A stretch of 64,000 nucleotides of DNA from Nocardiopsis sp. CNR-923 (GCF_001942255.1 NZ_MKKC01000074.1:1-64000); one strand, 5' to 3'. Counted from the stretch's first letter, positions 10,994-20,957 are shown. Numbers and translations: made by a program. Notes: generated by a model from the sequence alone, not told the origin.

Positions 10994-12519
10994 GTGGCAG
11001 CCGAAGAAGACCAGCGGGACCAGGCGCCCGCGCGGCCGAGCACGGGGCGTGCGCTGCTGTGGACCGTCGCGTCGCTGCCCCTGCCGGGCGTCGCCCACCT
11101 GCGGATGGGACTCCGGCGAGCGGGCACGGTGATCCTTGGGGCGTACCTGCTCGGCCTCGCCGGCATCGCGGGCTGGGCGGTGTGGATCGGCCTCCACGAC
11201 ACGAGTGCCGTGGCCGTCCTGGCGAGCCTGGCCGTGCAGAACCGCTGGCTCACCGGGGCCATGGTCGCGGTGTTCGTCGTGACGGTGCTGTGGCTGGCCG
11301 TCATCGTGCACTCCTGGGCCATCACCCGCCCCGTGGACGCCCCGGTCGGACGCCGCCTGCTCGGCGGCGCCGTCGTCGCCGTCCTGTGCCTGACGGTCGC
11401 GCTGCCCTCGGCCCTGGCCCTGCACGGCGGGTACACCACGCAGCGGACGCTGTCCGCGGTCTTCGGGGCTCCCCAGCCCGGCGACGAACCGCACGACGCC
11501 GCCGACCCGTGGAACGGCGCGGAGCGGATCAACGTCCTGCTCCTGGGCGCCGACGCCGCGCAGAACCGGTACGGCGCGCGCACCGACTCGATGATGGTCG
11601 CCAGCGTGGACACCGAGACCGGTGACACCGTGCTCATCGGGCTGCCCCGCAACCTGGAGAACGTCCAGTTCCCGCCGGACAGCGTGCTGGCCGAGCGCTA
11701 CCCCGCGCCGTACGGCTTCGACGACCTGCTCAACGAGGTCTACCAGACGGTCACCGAGGAGCCCGACGTCCTGGCGATGAACCCGACCGTGGCCGACCCG
11801 TCCGCCGACACCCTCAAGACCGTGATCGGGTACAACATCGGCCTGGACATCAGGTACTTCGCGATGGTCGACATGATGGGATTCCGCGACCTGATCGACG
11901 CGGTAGGCGGCATCGAGGTCCTCATCGAGGAGCCCATCCCCTACGGCGTGCACGGAGGCGTCCTGGAACCGGGGCTGCGCCGCCTCGACGGCCACGAGGC
12001 GCTGTGGTACGGGCGTTCACGGGTCGGCTCCGACGACTACGGACGGATGGGCCGCCAGGGCTGCCTGATCAAGTACGTGGCCGAGCAGATCGACCCCGGG
12101 ACCATCCTCACCAGCTACCGGCGGTTGGCGGGGGCGACCGAGCGCACGCTGAGCACGGACATCCCCCAGGCGAAGGTCCCCGCGTTCATCGAACTGGCGA
12201 CGTGCTCGCGGGCGCCGGGACGATGAGCACCCTCCAGCTGTCCCCGCCGCAGGTGAACACGGCCAACCCGGACTGGGAGGCCGTGCGCGCCCTGGTCGCG
12301 GACGCCATCGGCGGACGGGGCGCCGGGGGCGACGCACTGCCCGCCCAACCCTCCCCTTCTCCCTCCCCCTCGGGTGAGGACGCCCTCATGGAGGAGGCCG
12401 CGCCGGAGGGCGACCAGACCGAGTGGCAGGAGTACACGGGGTTGAACGAGCCCTCCCCCGCCGACCCCGGCCGCCAGGTCGGGACCGACCCCAGCGACCT
12501 CGACGCCCTCTGCCCCTGA
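10994..12519 (+). CDS. LytR-CpsA-Psr (LCP) family cell-wall glycopolymer ligase (one frame break)
   Basis: LCP proteins transfer undecaprenyl-linked glycopolymers to peptidoglycan at the outer membrane face. GTG 10994, behind GAGAGGAA, is preferred over GTG 10934. Four hydrophobic helices at about 20-160 precede the LCP domain: ERINVLLLGADA, RTDSMMVASVDTETGDTVLIGLPRNL (catalytic Asp/Arg signature), DALY-equivalent DMMGFRDLIDAVGGIEVLI, and EALWYGRSRVGSDDYGRMGRQ. The frame breaks near 12195 (GAACTGGCGACG lacks one G). The continuation LGDVLAGAGTMSTLQLSPPQVNT completes the domain and an acidic Ser/Pro tail, giving 1,527 nt. A terminator follows. Confidence 0.88.
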
Positions 12520-12540
12520 GCCTCGCCGGCCGAGGCGCGA

Positions 12541-12584
12541 CGCACGGCCCCCTCTGGCCGGTTCCGGTCAGACGGGGCCGTGCG
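12541..12584 (+). terminator. Hairpin terminator of the LCP gene
   Basis: CGCACGGCCCC (12541-12551) pairs with GGGGCCGTGCG (12574-12584), with an inner TGGCCG/CGGTCA arm. Confidence 0.75.
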
Positions 12585-12800
12585 CGTTCGGCCGCCGCGC
12601 CCGCTTCCCCGCGTAACGGCGCAGGCGGGCGACGGTCACGCCGCCCCATCGCCGCTCCGGCCCGTGCCAGGGGACGGCACAGTTCACGGAATGAGTCGGC
12701 AACGGGGGAAATGCTCCGGACGCCTTCGCGGTTCACCGACTATTGGTGTGTCCGCGCCGGGTCCGGAGCCGGGCCCGGCCCGAGCGTGGAGGGGTGCGGG

Positions 12801-13585
12801 ATGGCGGGTGCGACGCGGGGGACCGGCCGCCGCAACGGACTGATCCTGGCCGTGGCGGTCCTGGTGGCGTTCAGCGTCGTGGCCGTCATGACCGCGCGGT
12901 GGGTGCTGGAGCGGACGGGCGGTCAGGGCGTCTCCTCGCCCTGGGGACCGGAGTGCTCCGCGTGGGCGGGCGAGGAACGGTTCTCGCTGGACCGGGACCA
13001 GGCCCGTCGCGCGACCACCGCGGCGGCGGTCGCCGCCCAGGGGGAGGACGCCCCGGTCGAGGCGCCGGACACCAGTGACATCCCCGAGCCCGTGATGACG
13101 GTGTTGGCGGAGGGGCGGGGGGATTCACCAGCCCCTCGCTGACCTGCCGTTCCACCAACGAACCGGCCCTGGAGGTCCAGGAGGGGCTGGAACCGTCGGG
13201 CCTCACCTCGCGAGCCGAGGACCTCAGAATCGGCATGGAGGGCGTCTTCACCGGGCTGAGCCTGGGCGGGTACCGCCCCGGCGGGTTCGACACCGGGCAC
13301 GGAGACGACTCCGCGCACTACGAGGGCCGGGCGATCGACGTCTTCTACCGGCCCGTCGGCGAGGACAACCGGCGCGCGGGATGGGTCATGGCGCACTGGC
13401 TGATCGCGCACGCGCCGGACTACGACGTGGCCGTGATCATCTTCGACGACCGCATCTGGAGCACCTCCTACCCGTCACTGGGCTGGCGCGCCTACGAGAC
13501 CGGCTCCGACAACGAGATCCTGCGGCACCTGGACCACGTCCACGTCGACGTGCAACGGGGGGAGGAACCCTCCGAAACGGGCTGA
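12801..13585 (+). CDS. Membrane-anchored protein with M15-like C-terminal domain (one frame break)
   Basis: About 261 residues. ATG 12801 follows GGAGGGG. A single transmembrane helix at about 13-32 (LILAVAVLVAFSVVAVM) is followed by an extracellular part. Its C-terminal domain (YRPGGFDTGHGDDSAHYEGRAIDVFYRP...HLDHVHVDVQRG) resembles the peptidase-M15-like/ARB_07466-type fold, including HxxGRAxD and DHVHVD positions. The frame breaks near 13110, where a run of six G needs seven; the corrected frame reads RGGFTSPSLTCRSTNEPALEVQ, and total length becomes 786 nt. It could act on peptidoglycan, but catalysis is not established for this family. A related C-terminal domain occurs in the protein at 55636-56607. 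Confidence 0.7.
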
Positions 13586-13627
13586 GCGCGGCGCGGGACC
13601 GCCGCGCGGTGGGCGCCGACCGGGCGC

Positions 13628-13676
13628 GCCGAGGAGCCCCGGGCGCCGGGCCCGGGACCCCGGCGGGGCGCTCGGC
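13628..13676. terminator. Hairpin between convergent genes
   Basis: GCCGAG-GA-GCCCCG (13628-13641) pairs with CGGGGCGCTCGGC (13664-13676), with further GC pairing inside. It touches the dodecin stop. Confidence 0.55.
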
Positions 13677-13886
13677 TCAGTCGTCCAGGCGGAACCCGAC
13701 CTTCATCCCGACCTGGTAGTGCGCGACGACGCCGTCCTCGATGTGTCCGCGGATCTCGGTGACCTCGAACCAGTCGAGGCCCCGGAGTGTGTTCGCCGCC
13801 CGGTCGATGCCGTTGCGGATGGCCTGGTCGACCCCCTGCGGCGAGGTTCCGACGATCTCCGTGACGCGGTACGTGTTGTGGGACAT
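13677..13886 (-). CDS. Dodecin family flavin-binding protein
   Basis: 69 residues, the standard dodecin length. It forms a dodecameric shell that stores or buffers flavins (and CoA in some species) in the cytosol. The sequence is a complete match to the family pattern: VTEIVGTSPQGVDQAIRNGIDRA, TLRGLDWFEVTEIRG (flavin-stacking Trp) and VAHYQVGMKVGFRLDD. ATG 13886 is set by AGGGGG 6 nt upstream; longer upstream readings in the same frame lack a ribosome site. Confidence 0.93.
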   Translation of the reverse strand: MSHNTYRVTEIVGTSPQGVDQAIRNGIDRAANTLRGLDWFEVTEIRGHIEDGVVAHYQVGMKVGFRLDD

Positions 13887-14231
13887 GAGCGACCCCCTGC
13901 GCTGTCCGTTGTCCGGTCGCGTGGACGCGACCCCCCGTTGTCCCTGCCTCCCCGCGTTCCCCGAACGCCACACCGAACGCTTCCGGCGCACGGGCGGGCG
14001 CCTGCCCGGCCGCCGCTTCGCTCTTGACCCTTTCCTGGCGTGTCGCCCACCGGCGACCGGCACGGGGCCGACCCGCCGCGGGCGCCGTTCCCGGACCTGG
14101 GGAACCGCCCTGCGACCGGACCGCGCAATGATGCCTGACCTGGGACTGAGGACCTCCGATTCGCGGGACTGTCCCGAGACAACGTCGTAACGCACTCTTG
14201 ACGTACCCCCGGGGGCCTCGGTGTACATTGG
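13887..14231. other. Intergenic region with promoter of the 6C-type RNA
   Basis: No gene seen. A sigma70-like promoter for the following RNA is visible: TTGACG at 14198-14203 and a TGTACA/TACATT -10 region at 14222-14229. Confidence 0.45.
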
Positions 14232-14345
14232 TTTCTAGCGCTTCGGTCCCCCGTCGAAGCGCGCGGCGATGTTTCGAGCCCCCGTCGGAACATCGTGAGC
14301 GACGCCGGGTGGTTTGCCCCCGTAGCCACCCGGCGTCGCCCTTTT
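14232..14345 (+). ncRNA. 6C-type actinobacterial small RNA
   Basis: Two consecutive stem-loops each present a C-run in the loop: GCGCTTCG/CGAAGCGC (14238-14245 / 14255-14262, loop with five C) and CGATGTTTC/GGAACATCG (14267-14275 / 14287-14295, loop with five C then GTC). A 14-bp terminator GCGACGCCGGGTGG (14299-14312 / 14326-14339) with CCTTTT closes the transcript. This is the layout of the 6C RNA family (B11 in mycobacteria), which acts on mRNAs through its C-rich loops. The canonical loops have six or more C; here five are seen, which may reflect lost bases in homopolymers. The start is estimated from the promoter. Confidence 0.75.
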
Positions 14346-14446
14346 CCTCCTCTGCGACAGCATCGGTCCGCGCCGGCGTCGGCGACCACAACCGATCGTG
14401 ACCGTGGCTTGACCATTCGGGCCGCACAATTCCCTGGGGGTCAGAA

Positions 14447-14662
14447 TTGGGTAATCGGCCCGCGGAGCCCCGTTGTTCCCGCCGTGACTGCCACGCGGAC
14501 GCCACCTGGGCGCTGGTGTGGAACAACCCCGCGCTGCACACCCCGGACCGCCGCAAGGTGTGGACCGCCTGCGACGAGCACCGCCAGTACCTGTCGAACT
14601 TCCTCGACGTCCGGGGTTTCCTGCGCGAGGTCGTGGCCATGGAGGAGTACCGGGAGCGCTGA
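14447..14662 (+). CDS. Conserved small actinobacterial protein with Cys/His cluster
   Basis: 71 residues. No function is known to me. Conserved features seen are RCSRRDCHADATWALVWNNPALHTPDRRKVWTACDEHRQYLSNFLDVRGFL. CxxxxC followed by CDEH could bind zinc. TTG 14447 with GGGGG about 6 nt upstream is the only plausible start. It ends 2 nt before the convergent mobA-like stop, so the two genes share a junction without a terminator. Confidence 0.6.
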   Translation: MGNRPAEPRCSRRDCHADATWALVWNNPALHTPDRRKVWTACDEHRQYLSNFLDVRGFLREVVAMEEYRER

Positions 14663-14664
14663 CC

Positions 14665-15342
14665 TCACCGGCCCGGGGAGGGCGGCGTCGGCCGGGCGGA
14701 CGCCGCCGCCCAGATCGTCGGCCCAGCGGGCCGCGACCGCGTCCTCACCCCGGTCGCGCCGCTTTCGAGGTCGCGGCGGGCGCGGGCGAGGTCCTCGGGG
14801 GTGTCGCAGTCGAACTCCGCGCCGCCGTCGGCGAGCGCGACCGGGCGCGGCTCCAGCGGACCGAGAAGGCGGCGCAGCGACCGGCCCCGGTAGTCGGCGA
14901 GCGCGGCGCGCACGACGTCGGTGCGCCACACCCCCGTCAGCCACTGCTCACGGCCGTCCCCGTCCACGTACACGGATCCGGAGGCCGTCTCGTCGAGTGC
15001 CCCGACCAGATCGGCCAGGTGGGCGGCGGTCAGGCGCGGCAGATCGGCGGCGAGCAGCGCGAATCGGGGCGCGCGCACACGCGCGAGTCCCACGCGCAGA
15101 GCGGGCAACGGCCCGGCCCCGGGCGGGTCCTCCCGGACGTAGAGGGCGGCCGGGCTCTCCCGGGGCGGGCCGACCACGATGACGCGGGCGTCCTCGTCGT
15201 GGGCGCGGACCGCGTCGGCGACCCGTTCCAGCAGCGTGCGCCCCGCGACGGTCAGTCCGGGCTTGTCGGCGCCGCCCATGCGCCGGGCGGCGCCGCCGGC
15301 GAGGACGACCGCGTCGACTCCCCCTGTCGGTGTGCTGTCCAC
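14665..15342 (-). CDS. MobA-like molybdenum cofactor guanylyltransferase / NTP transferase
   Basis: About 225 residues of the MobA-like NTP-transferase fold. The N-terminal nucleotide loop VVLAGGAARRMGGADKPGLTVAGRTLLERV matches LAGGxxxRMGxDK. LLAADLPRLTAAHLADL carries the metal-binding Asp, and EFDCDTPEDLARAR is the family's closing motif. It attaches GMP (or a related nucleotide) to molybdopterin. moaA lies 3.4 kb away, supporting a molybdenum-cofactor role. GTG 15342 is the nearest start but lies too close to GGGAGG, so GTG 15360 is possible. The last 30 residues are low-complexity and may follow an undetected frame break. Confidence 0.75.
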   Translation of the reverse strand: MDSTPTGGVDAVVLAGGAARRMGGADKPGLTVAGRTLLERVADAVRAHDEDARVIVVGPPRESPAALYVREDPPGAGPLPALRVGLARVRAPRFALLAADLPRLTAAHLADLVGALDETASGSVYVDGDGREQWLTGVWRTDVVRAALADYRGRSLRRLLGPLEPRPVALADGGAEFDCDTPEDLARARRDLESGATGVRTRSRPAGPTIWAAASARPTPPSPGR

Positions 15343-15390
15343 CCTCCCAGGATGGACCACGCGGCGCCACCGGCGCCGGTCGGCCCGGCG

Positions 15391-15423
15391 CACCAGCACC
15401 AGCACCAGCACCAGCACCAGCAC
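15391..15423 (+). repeat. Hexanucleotide tandem repeat (CACCAG)5.5
   Basis: Five and a half perfect CACCAG copies just upstream of the mobA-like start and in the leader of the next gene. Open in all frames, so expression effects are unclear. A slippage-prone tract. Confidence 0.8.
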
Positions 15424-15579
15424 GGAAGGCAACCGAAACGGTCCGCGCTCCGTCCAACCGGAGGACGCCCCGCGAGGCCACCGTCGGCCACGCCCGCCAG
15501 CGCCCCGTCGGTCCCGGACCCCGCCGGGGCCGAGACCGTGACGGGACCGCTTCGCCCCCGACATCATCGAGGTTCTCCC

Positions 15580-16688
15580 TTGCCCACGCAGGAACATGAC
15601 GGAAACCCCCCGCACGAGGTCCGTGCGGTGTTCGATCCGAGCCTTCCCGACGAGGTTCGCGAGACCCTGTCGGCCGCACCCGACGCACTGCTCTCCGCCC
15701 GCGAACAGCCAGAGCGCCCAGGCTCCGGCGCCGCGGAGCGGAAGGAGCGCGCACCCCTGTCCACGGGAGGCAGGGTCTTCCTCGGCATCGCCCTCCTCGT
15801 CCTCACCGGACTGCTCAGCGGCGCCGTGCTGTGGCTCACCACGGCGCTCATGCCCCTGATCTGGTTGATCGCCGCGCTCCTGGCGCTCGTCGGCGTCATC
15901 ATGGCCTTCCGAGCGGGAGGATGCTGGATCGGTCTGCTGTCGATCGTGCTCGTGGTGGCCGCGCTCGTCGTCGCGGACCTGCTCGGGAGCGCGGGTGTGA
16001 GCTGGCTGATCACGGGGGTCGTCGCCCTGCTGGGCGTACTCATCACACTCTCGGCGGTCCTCGGTGACGGCGCCAGGGGAACCGGGGGCTTCGGGATCGA
16101 CGCCGCCGAGGCCGCGCGCCTGTACCACGACCGCTACGTGCTGCCCTCGGACCTGCGCGAGGCGGAACTGGGCCTGCTGCGGCGGGTGCGACGGGCCCGC
16201 CAACGCATCGAACCCGCTTCCCGGGAGCTCGGGGACGCCTTCGACGGGCTGCACGCGGACTTGGTCCTGCGTGAGCAGGAGTGGAGACTGGCCCGGCTCC
16301 TGCTCAAGCAGTCCCGCCTGCGCGCGGACCTGCACGAGCGTTCCCAGGAGGCCGTGTCCGACGTCGTCCGTGCCTCCCTGAGACCCCAACAGGACGCCGT
16401 CGACGCCTCGTGCAGGGCCCTGACCAGCCGGGTCGAAGCGATCGAGCCTACGGCGGCAAGATCGAACGAGCCGCGACCGCCCAGCGGGAATGGGTTCAGG
16501 TCGAGGCCAACGCGGCCAGGAACGACGAGTACGGCGAGCTGCTCGCGGAGGCGACCGCCGACCTGCCCGGGACCGACCACGTGCACGACGACGCGGAACT
16601 GCGGTCCGTGCGCGAGATCCGCGACGCCGCCATCCGTGAGGCTCTGGAGGCCGGTGAGTGGTTGAGCGACGCCGCCGACCCCGGCTGA
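15580..16688 (+). CDS. Membrane protein with C-terminal coiled coil (one frame break)
   Basis: About 369 residues; family not recognised. TTG 15580 follows GAGG by 7 nt. An acidic/polar N-terminus of about 60 residues precedes hydrophobic helices at about 66-90, 90-106, 112-128 and 134-155 (VFLGIALLVLTGLLSGAVLW, LMPLIWLIAALLALVGVIM, and so on). A charged region rich in Glu, Arg and Leu follows (REAELGLLRRVRRARQRIEPASRELGD; VLREQEWRLARLLLKQ) and should form long helices in the cytosol. The frame breaks near 16445 (GAGCCTACGG lacks a G); the continuation is YGGKIERAATAQREWVQVE, giving 1,110 nt in total. Confidence 0.65.
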
Positions 16689-16787
16689 GGCGCGGGCCGC
16701 CTCCCGAACCCGCCCGTGACGGCGCGCCCCCGCCGTGGGGCGCCGAGCCGGAACCGCCGGGCGACCGGGCTCCCGGCGGCGCAGGGC

Positions 16788-18203
16788 TCACCCCTTGACG
16801 ACGCCCAGCGGCACGAGCCGGGCCACCCTGCGACACAGCCCCGCCCCGACGCTGGCGTCCACCACGTCGGTGACGTCCTTGTACGCGGACGGCGCCTCCT
16901 CGGCCAGCCCCTTCAACGACGTGCCGCGCACCGCGATCCCGTGCGCCTCCAGATCGTCCCTGAGCGCCCCGCCCCGCACCCGGCGCACTGCCTCGTGGCG
17001 GCTCATCACCCGGCCCGCGCCGTGGCAGGTGGAATGGAACGCCGCTCCGCCCGCGACACCCACCAGGACGTAGGAGGCGGTCCCCATCGTGCCCGGGATG
17101 AGTGCGGGCTGCCGACGTCGGCCAGTTCGGCCGGCAGGTCGGGGTGGCCGGGCGGCCACGCCCGGGTGGCGCCCTTGCGGTGCACGCACAGTCGGCGCCG
17201 CCGCCCCTCGACCACATGGGTCTCCACCGTCGCGAGGTTGTGGGACACGTCGTAGACGAGGTCGAGCCCGCAGCCGGCGCGGGCGTCGAAGGCCCGGCGG
17301 GCGGCCTCTCCGAGCATCTGCCGGTTGACCCGCGCGAAGTTGGTGGCCGCCGCCATCGCCCCGAGGTAGGCGCGCCCCTCTTTCGACTCGACCGGCGCGC
17401 AGGCGAGCTGGCGGTCGGGCACCTCGATCCCGTGGCGCTCCATCGCCCTCTCCATCGCGCGCACCTGGTCGGAGCAGACCTGGTGCCCGAGCCCGCGCGA
17501 TCCGGTGTGGATCATGACGCAGACCTGGCCCGCGCGCAGCCCGAACGCCTCCGCGGCCCGCGCGTCGTAGACCTCGTCGACCGCCTGGACCTCCAGGAAG
17601 TGGTTGCCCGAGCCGAGACTGCGACCTGCCCGAGCCCGCGCTCGATCGCCCGGTGGCCGATCCCGCCCGGGTCGCGTCCGCCATCCGGCCGCCGTCCTCG
17701 CACCGCAGCAGGTCCCGCCGCACGCCGTGTCCGCGGTCCACCGCGTGGCACACCCCGCCTTCCAGGACCTCGCGGAGCTTGGCGGCGTCGGGCATCCGCC
17801 ACACGCAGCCGCGTCTGAGACCGCGCGGGACGGCGTGGTCGAGCGCGTCCATGACCGGGCCGCGGCGCGCGGCGAACGCGTCCCGGTCCAGGTCGGCGGC
17901 CAGGAGCCGGACGCCGCAGGAGATGTCGAACCCCACCCCTCCGGGCGAGACCACCCCCGCCTCGGCCACGTCGGTGGCGGCGACGCCGCCGATGGGGAAG
18001 CCGTAGCCCCAGTGCATGTCGGGCATCGCGTAGGAGGCGACGACGATGCCCGGCAGGGTCGCCACGTTCGCGACCTGGTGCAGCGACTCGTCGGCCGCGG
18101 GGTCGGGCAGCAGCCGTCGCGACGCGAACACGATGCCCGGTACCCGCATCCCTCCCTCGCGTTCGAGACGGAACCGGTACGGGGTCTGTTCGGTGATGCG
18201 CAT
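16788..18203 (-). CDS. rtcB: RtcB RNA-splicing ligase (three frame breaks)
   Basis: GTP/Mn-dependent ligase joining 2',3'-cyclic phosphate (or 3'-phosphate) and 5'-OH RNA ends. Family blocks occur in order but in three frames: [14 protein letters not shown] and [13 protein letters not shown] (start frame), [19 protein letters not shown] and [15 protein letters not shown] (metal/guanylate site), [39 protein letters not shown], then [25 protein letters not shown] (catalytic His) and the [19 protein letters not shown] end. Breaks lie near 17673, 17624 and 17105; each is corrected by one extra G or C, and the span is 1,416 nt (1,419 corrected). ATG 18203 follows GGGAGC. Archease, its activator, is just upstream in the same direction. 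Confidence 0.88.
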   Translation of the reverse strand: MRITEQTPYRFRLEREGGMRVPGIVFASRRLLPDPAADESLHQVANVATLPGIVVASYAMPDMHWGYGFPIGGVAATDVAEAGVVSPGGVGFDISCGVRLLAADLDRDAFAARRGPVMDALDHAVPRGLRRGCVWRMPDAAKLREVLEGGVCHAVDRGHGVRRDLLRCEDGGRMADATRAGSATGRSSAGSGRSQSRLGQPLPGGPGGRRGLRRAGRGGVRAARGPGLRHDPHRIARARAPGLLRPGARDGEGDGAPRDRGARPPARLRAGRVERGARLPRGDGGGHQLRAGQPADARRGRPPGLRRPRRLRARPRLRRVPQPRDGGDPCGRGAAAPTVRAPQGRHPGVAARPPRPAGRTGRRRQPALIPGTMGTASYVLVGVAGGAAFHSTCHGAGRVMSRHEAVRRVRGGALRDDLEAHGIAVRGTSLKGLAEEAPSAYKDVTDVVDASVGAGLCRRVARLVPLGVVKG

Positions 18204-18266
18204 GACGCGCTCCCGGGTGCGTCGAAGGGCCCGCGATGTGCGGTCGGACCCGTTCCCGGACGGATG

Positions 18267-18689
18267 TCAGACGTCGACCGTCACGGCGCACCACCATCCC
18301 TCCGGGCCGCGCTCGCAGCGCAGCTGGTGCAGGGAGACGGCCTTGGGGACCGCGCCGACGGGCACGACCGCGTCGACGTCGGCCATCGCGAACCGCACCC
18401 GCAGGCCGGTGGGCGTGGCCCGCGCCTCGGTCGCGGTCGGGAGCAGTCCCCTGGTCTCCATGAGGTAGACGGCCTCGTCGATCACGGCGGCGAGGAGGTC
18501 GGCGTCGGTCGCGCCCTCCAGGTCGCGTTCGACGGTGGTCGTCGCGGGCGGCGGCCCGGCGCCGACGACGCTCTCCACCACCGCGGCCACGGCGTGCGCG
18601 ACGCACTCCTCGCGGGTGGGCGCCCACGCCTGGACCCGCAGGTCCGCGGTGTGCGCGGCGGTCCGGTGACCGGCGTCCGTTCTCGGCAT
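18267..18689 (-). CDS. Archease, activator of RtcB
   Basis: 140 residues, the typical archease length. It accelerates guanylylation and turnover of RtcB. Seen are the N-terminal [27 protein letters not shown], the central [21 protein letters not shown], and the C-terminal [23 protein letters not shown] block, where metal-binding Asp/His positions fall. ATG 18689 (AGGAAG upstream) is preferred over ATG 18734. It lies 63 nt before rtcB in the same direction, so co-transcription is expected. The frame is intact, unlike both neighbours. Confidence 0.88.
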   Translation of the reverse strand: MPRTDAGHRTAAHTADLRVQAWAPTREECVAHAVAAVVESVVGAGPPPATTTVERDLEGATDADLLAAVIDEAVYLMETRGLLPTATEARATPTGLRVRFAMADVDAVVPVGAVPKAVSLHQLRCERGPEGWWCAVTVDV

Positions 18690-18770
18690 GGCCACGGCTT
18701 CCTGGTCCGGTGCGGTCGTGCCCTTCCCTTCCACTGTCGTGCCCGCTCGGACCGGTCGGCTACCGGGCGG

Positions 18771-19777
18771 TCAGCCGCCGATCGCCGACATCGGACGCGC
18801 CGGCTGCAGGAAGGAGGGGTCGTTGATGCCGTGGCCGGGGAGCTTGGCGGCCACGGCCGCCGTCCATCGCTCGGCGATCTCCTCGTCGGTGGCGCCGCCG
18901 CGCAGCAGGACGCGCAGGTCGGACTCCTCACGGGCGAACAGGCAGTTGCGGATCTGGCCGTCGGCGGTCAGTCGCACGCGGTCGCACGCCCCGCAGAACG
19001 GCCGGGTGACGGAGCCGATCACGCCGACGGTGGCCTGCTCCCCGTTGGGGAAGCGGGCGCCGCGCACGTGGAAGAGCTCGGCGGGGGCGCTGCCGCGGGT
19101 CTCGGCGTCGGCGGCCTCCAGGGAGAAGTCGGCCTCCAGGCGCGCGAGGATCTCGTCGGCGGTGACCATGGTGTCGCGGCGCCAACCGTGTTGGGCGTCC
19201 AGAGGCATCTGCTCGATGAACCGCAGCTCGTAGCCGTGCTCGACGCAGTACCGCAACAGGTCGGGCGCCTCGTCGTCGTTGACGCCGCGCATGAGCACCG
19301 CGTTGACCTTGACGGGGGTCAGTCCGGCCTCGGCCGCCCCGGACATGCCGTCGAGGACGTCCTGGAGGCGGCGCCTGCGGGCGAGCCTTTCGAAGCGGTC
19401 GTGGCGCAGGGTGTCGAGGGAGACGTTGACGCGGTCCAGGCCGCCTCGGCCAGGGCGGGGGCCATGCGGGCCAGGCCGATGCCGTTGGTGGTGAGGGCGG
19501 TCTGCGGGCGGGGGGTGAGCGCGGTGGTCCCGGCGACCAGACCGGGCAGGCCGCGGCGGAGCAGGGGTTCACCGCCGGTGAAGCGGACCTCGGTGATGCC
19601 CAGGCGGGTGGTGCCGATCCGGATGAGCCGCAGCACCTCGTCGTCGGTGAGCAGCTCGGGCTTGGGCAGCCATTCCAGGCCCTCCGGCGGCATGCAGTAG
19701 GTGCATCTGAGGTTGCAGCGGTCGGTGAGCGACACCCGCAGATCGGTCGCCACTCGCCCGTAGGAGTCCTCCAGCAC
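18771..19777 (-). CDS. moaA: GTP 3',8-cyclase MoaA (one frame break)
   Basis: Radical-SAM enzyme converting GTP to 3',8-cyclo-GTP, the first step of molybdopterin synthesis. The SAM cluster CNLRCTYCMP is near residues 20-30; the second 4Fe-4S site is given by CGACDRVRLTADGQIRNCLF near the C-terminus. RFTGGEPLLRRGL is the SAM-binding GGEP. GTG 19777 (VLEDSYGRVATDLRVSLTDRC) is chosen because GGAGAGG is 9 nt upstream; GTG 19786 is too close to it. The frame breaks near 19440 (GAGGCGGCCTGG lacks a G; corrected GLDRVNVSLDTL), giving 1,008 nt. The C-terminal GG required for GTP binding in the family is present. It leads archease and rtcB. Confidence 0.92.
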
Positions 19778-20123
19778 GCGCGTCACCCTCTCCAGTCTGC
19801 GTTGCCGGACGGGCGGTACGCGGATGCTCCCGTCCGAGGGGTACCCAGTGGCAAGCGTAGAAGATCACCTTTCTTGTGGAGTAGATAACTTCGCACCATA
19901 TGACGTATTTCGTTCCCGTCTACGAACGACTGCCGTCCCGCCTGGGACGGGGCTACGAACGGACGCGCGGATCGTTACGCGGCTGATGCACGGCCGCACC
20001 GGGGCCGAACCGGTTTCCCCTCCGCCACGGGCGCGACATCCGCCCCCGCACACACATGCCGCGACCGCGCCCCCCGTAGGGTGTCCCTCCCAGAGATCGT
20101 CGCAGACGAGGAGGCGAAACGCC
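19778..20123. other. Divergent intergenic region between moaA and the lipase gene
   Basis: No gene or structured RNA recognised. An AT-richer patch at about 19855-19930 probably holds promoters. A strong ribosome site GAGGAGG (20108-20114) belongs to the lipase gene. Confidence 0.45.
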
Positions 20124-20957
20124 GTGATCACCACACGCGAGTGGGCCCTTGCCGGCGGACCCGACGGATCGGGGAGGCTGGCGGCACGGGCGTGGGCGCC
20201 CGCCGAGGGCGAACCGACCTGGCTGGCGGTGCTGGTCCACGGCTACGGCGAACACCTCGGACGCTACGAACACGTGGCCGCCGACCTGGTCGAGGCGGGC
20301 GCCGCGGTGTACGGAGCCGACCACCGGGGACACGGCCGCTCCTCGGGCGAGCGCGTGCTCATCGACGACTTCTCCGGGGTGGTGGAGGACGTGCACCGCG
20401 TCATCACCCAGGCGCGCACCGCCTACCGTTCCCTCCCCCTCGTCCTCATCGGCCACTCGATGGGCGGTCTCGTCGCCGCCCGGTACGCCCAGACCCACCC
20501 CGAGGCGCCGCGCGCGCTGGTCGTGTCCTCCCCGGTGCTCGGCCGCTGGGAGGTCCTGGAGGCGCTCAGCGAACTGCGGGAGATCCCGGACGTGCCCATC
20601 GACCCCGACACGCTGTCCCGGGACCCCGGCGTGGGCGCCGCCTACGCCGCCGACGACCTGGTCTGGCACGGCCCGTTCAAGCGGCCCACGATCCGGGCGA
20701 TGCTCACCGAACTCGACCGGGTCCGCCAGGCGGGCCGGGTGGGGACGATGCCGCTGCTGTGGCTGCACGGCTCCGACGACTCCCTGGTGCCGATCGCCGG
20801 GAGCAAGTCGGGCGTCGACTCCCTCGCCGGCTCGGACGTGACCGTGCGCGTCTTCCCCGAGGCCCGGCACGAGCTGTTCAACGAGACCAACCGCGACGAG
20901 GCGCTGGCCGAGGTGATCAGGTTCGCCCACCGGTTCGTGCCCCAGGCCCAGGGGTGA
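20124..20957 (+). CDS. Alpha/beta hydrolase, monoacylglycerol lipase/lysophospholipase type
   Basis: 277-residue cytosolic or cell-associated hydrolase without a signal peptide. It carries all markers of the monoglyceride-lipase group: oxyanion-loop LVHGYGEHLGRYEHVA, YGADHRGHGRSSGER, nucleophile elbow GHSMGG (Ser about 114), LLWLHGSDDSLVP (acid Asp) and FPEARHELFNE (His). GTG 20124 follows GAGGAGG with 9-nt spacing. It stands alone and is divergent from moaA. The natural substrate is probably a mono- or lysolipid. Confidence 0.9.
   Translation: MITTREWALAGGPDGSGRLAARAWAPAEGEPTWLAVLVHGYGEHLGRYEHVAADLVEAGAAVYGADHRGHGRSSGERVLIDDFSGVVEDVHRVITQARTAYRSLPLVLIGHSMGGLVAARYAQTHPEAPRALVVSSPVLGRWEVLEALSELREIPDVPIDPDTLSRDPGVGAAYAADDLVWHGPFKRPTIRAMLTELDRVRQAGRVGTMPLLWLHGSDDSLVPIAGSKSGVDSLAGSDVTVRVFPEARHELFNETNRDEALAEVIRFAHRFVPQAQG

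Noticed and set aside
15391-15423. CRISPR-like repeat
   Set aside because: Uninterrupted hexamer microsatellite without spacers.
14665-17217. Very long minus-strand frame of about 850 codons
   Set aside because: Only the last 225 codons are MobA-like; the rest is antisense to the coiled-coil membrane gene and is Arg/Gly-rich shadow sequence.
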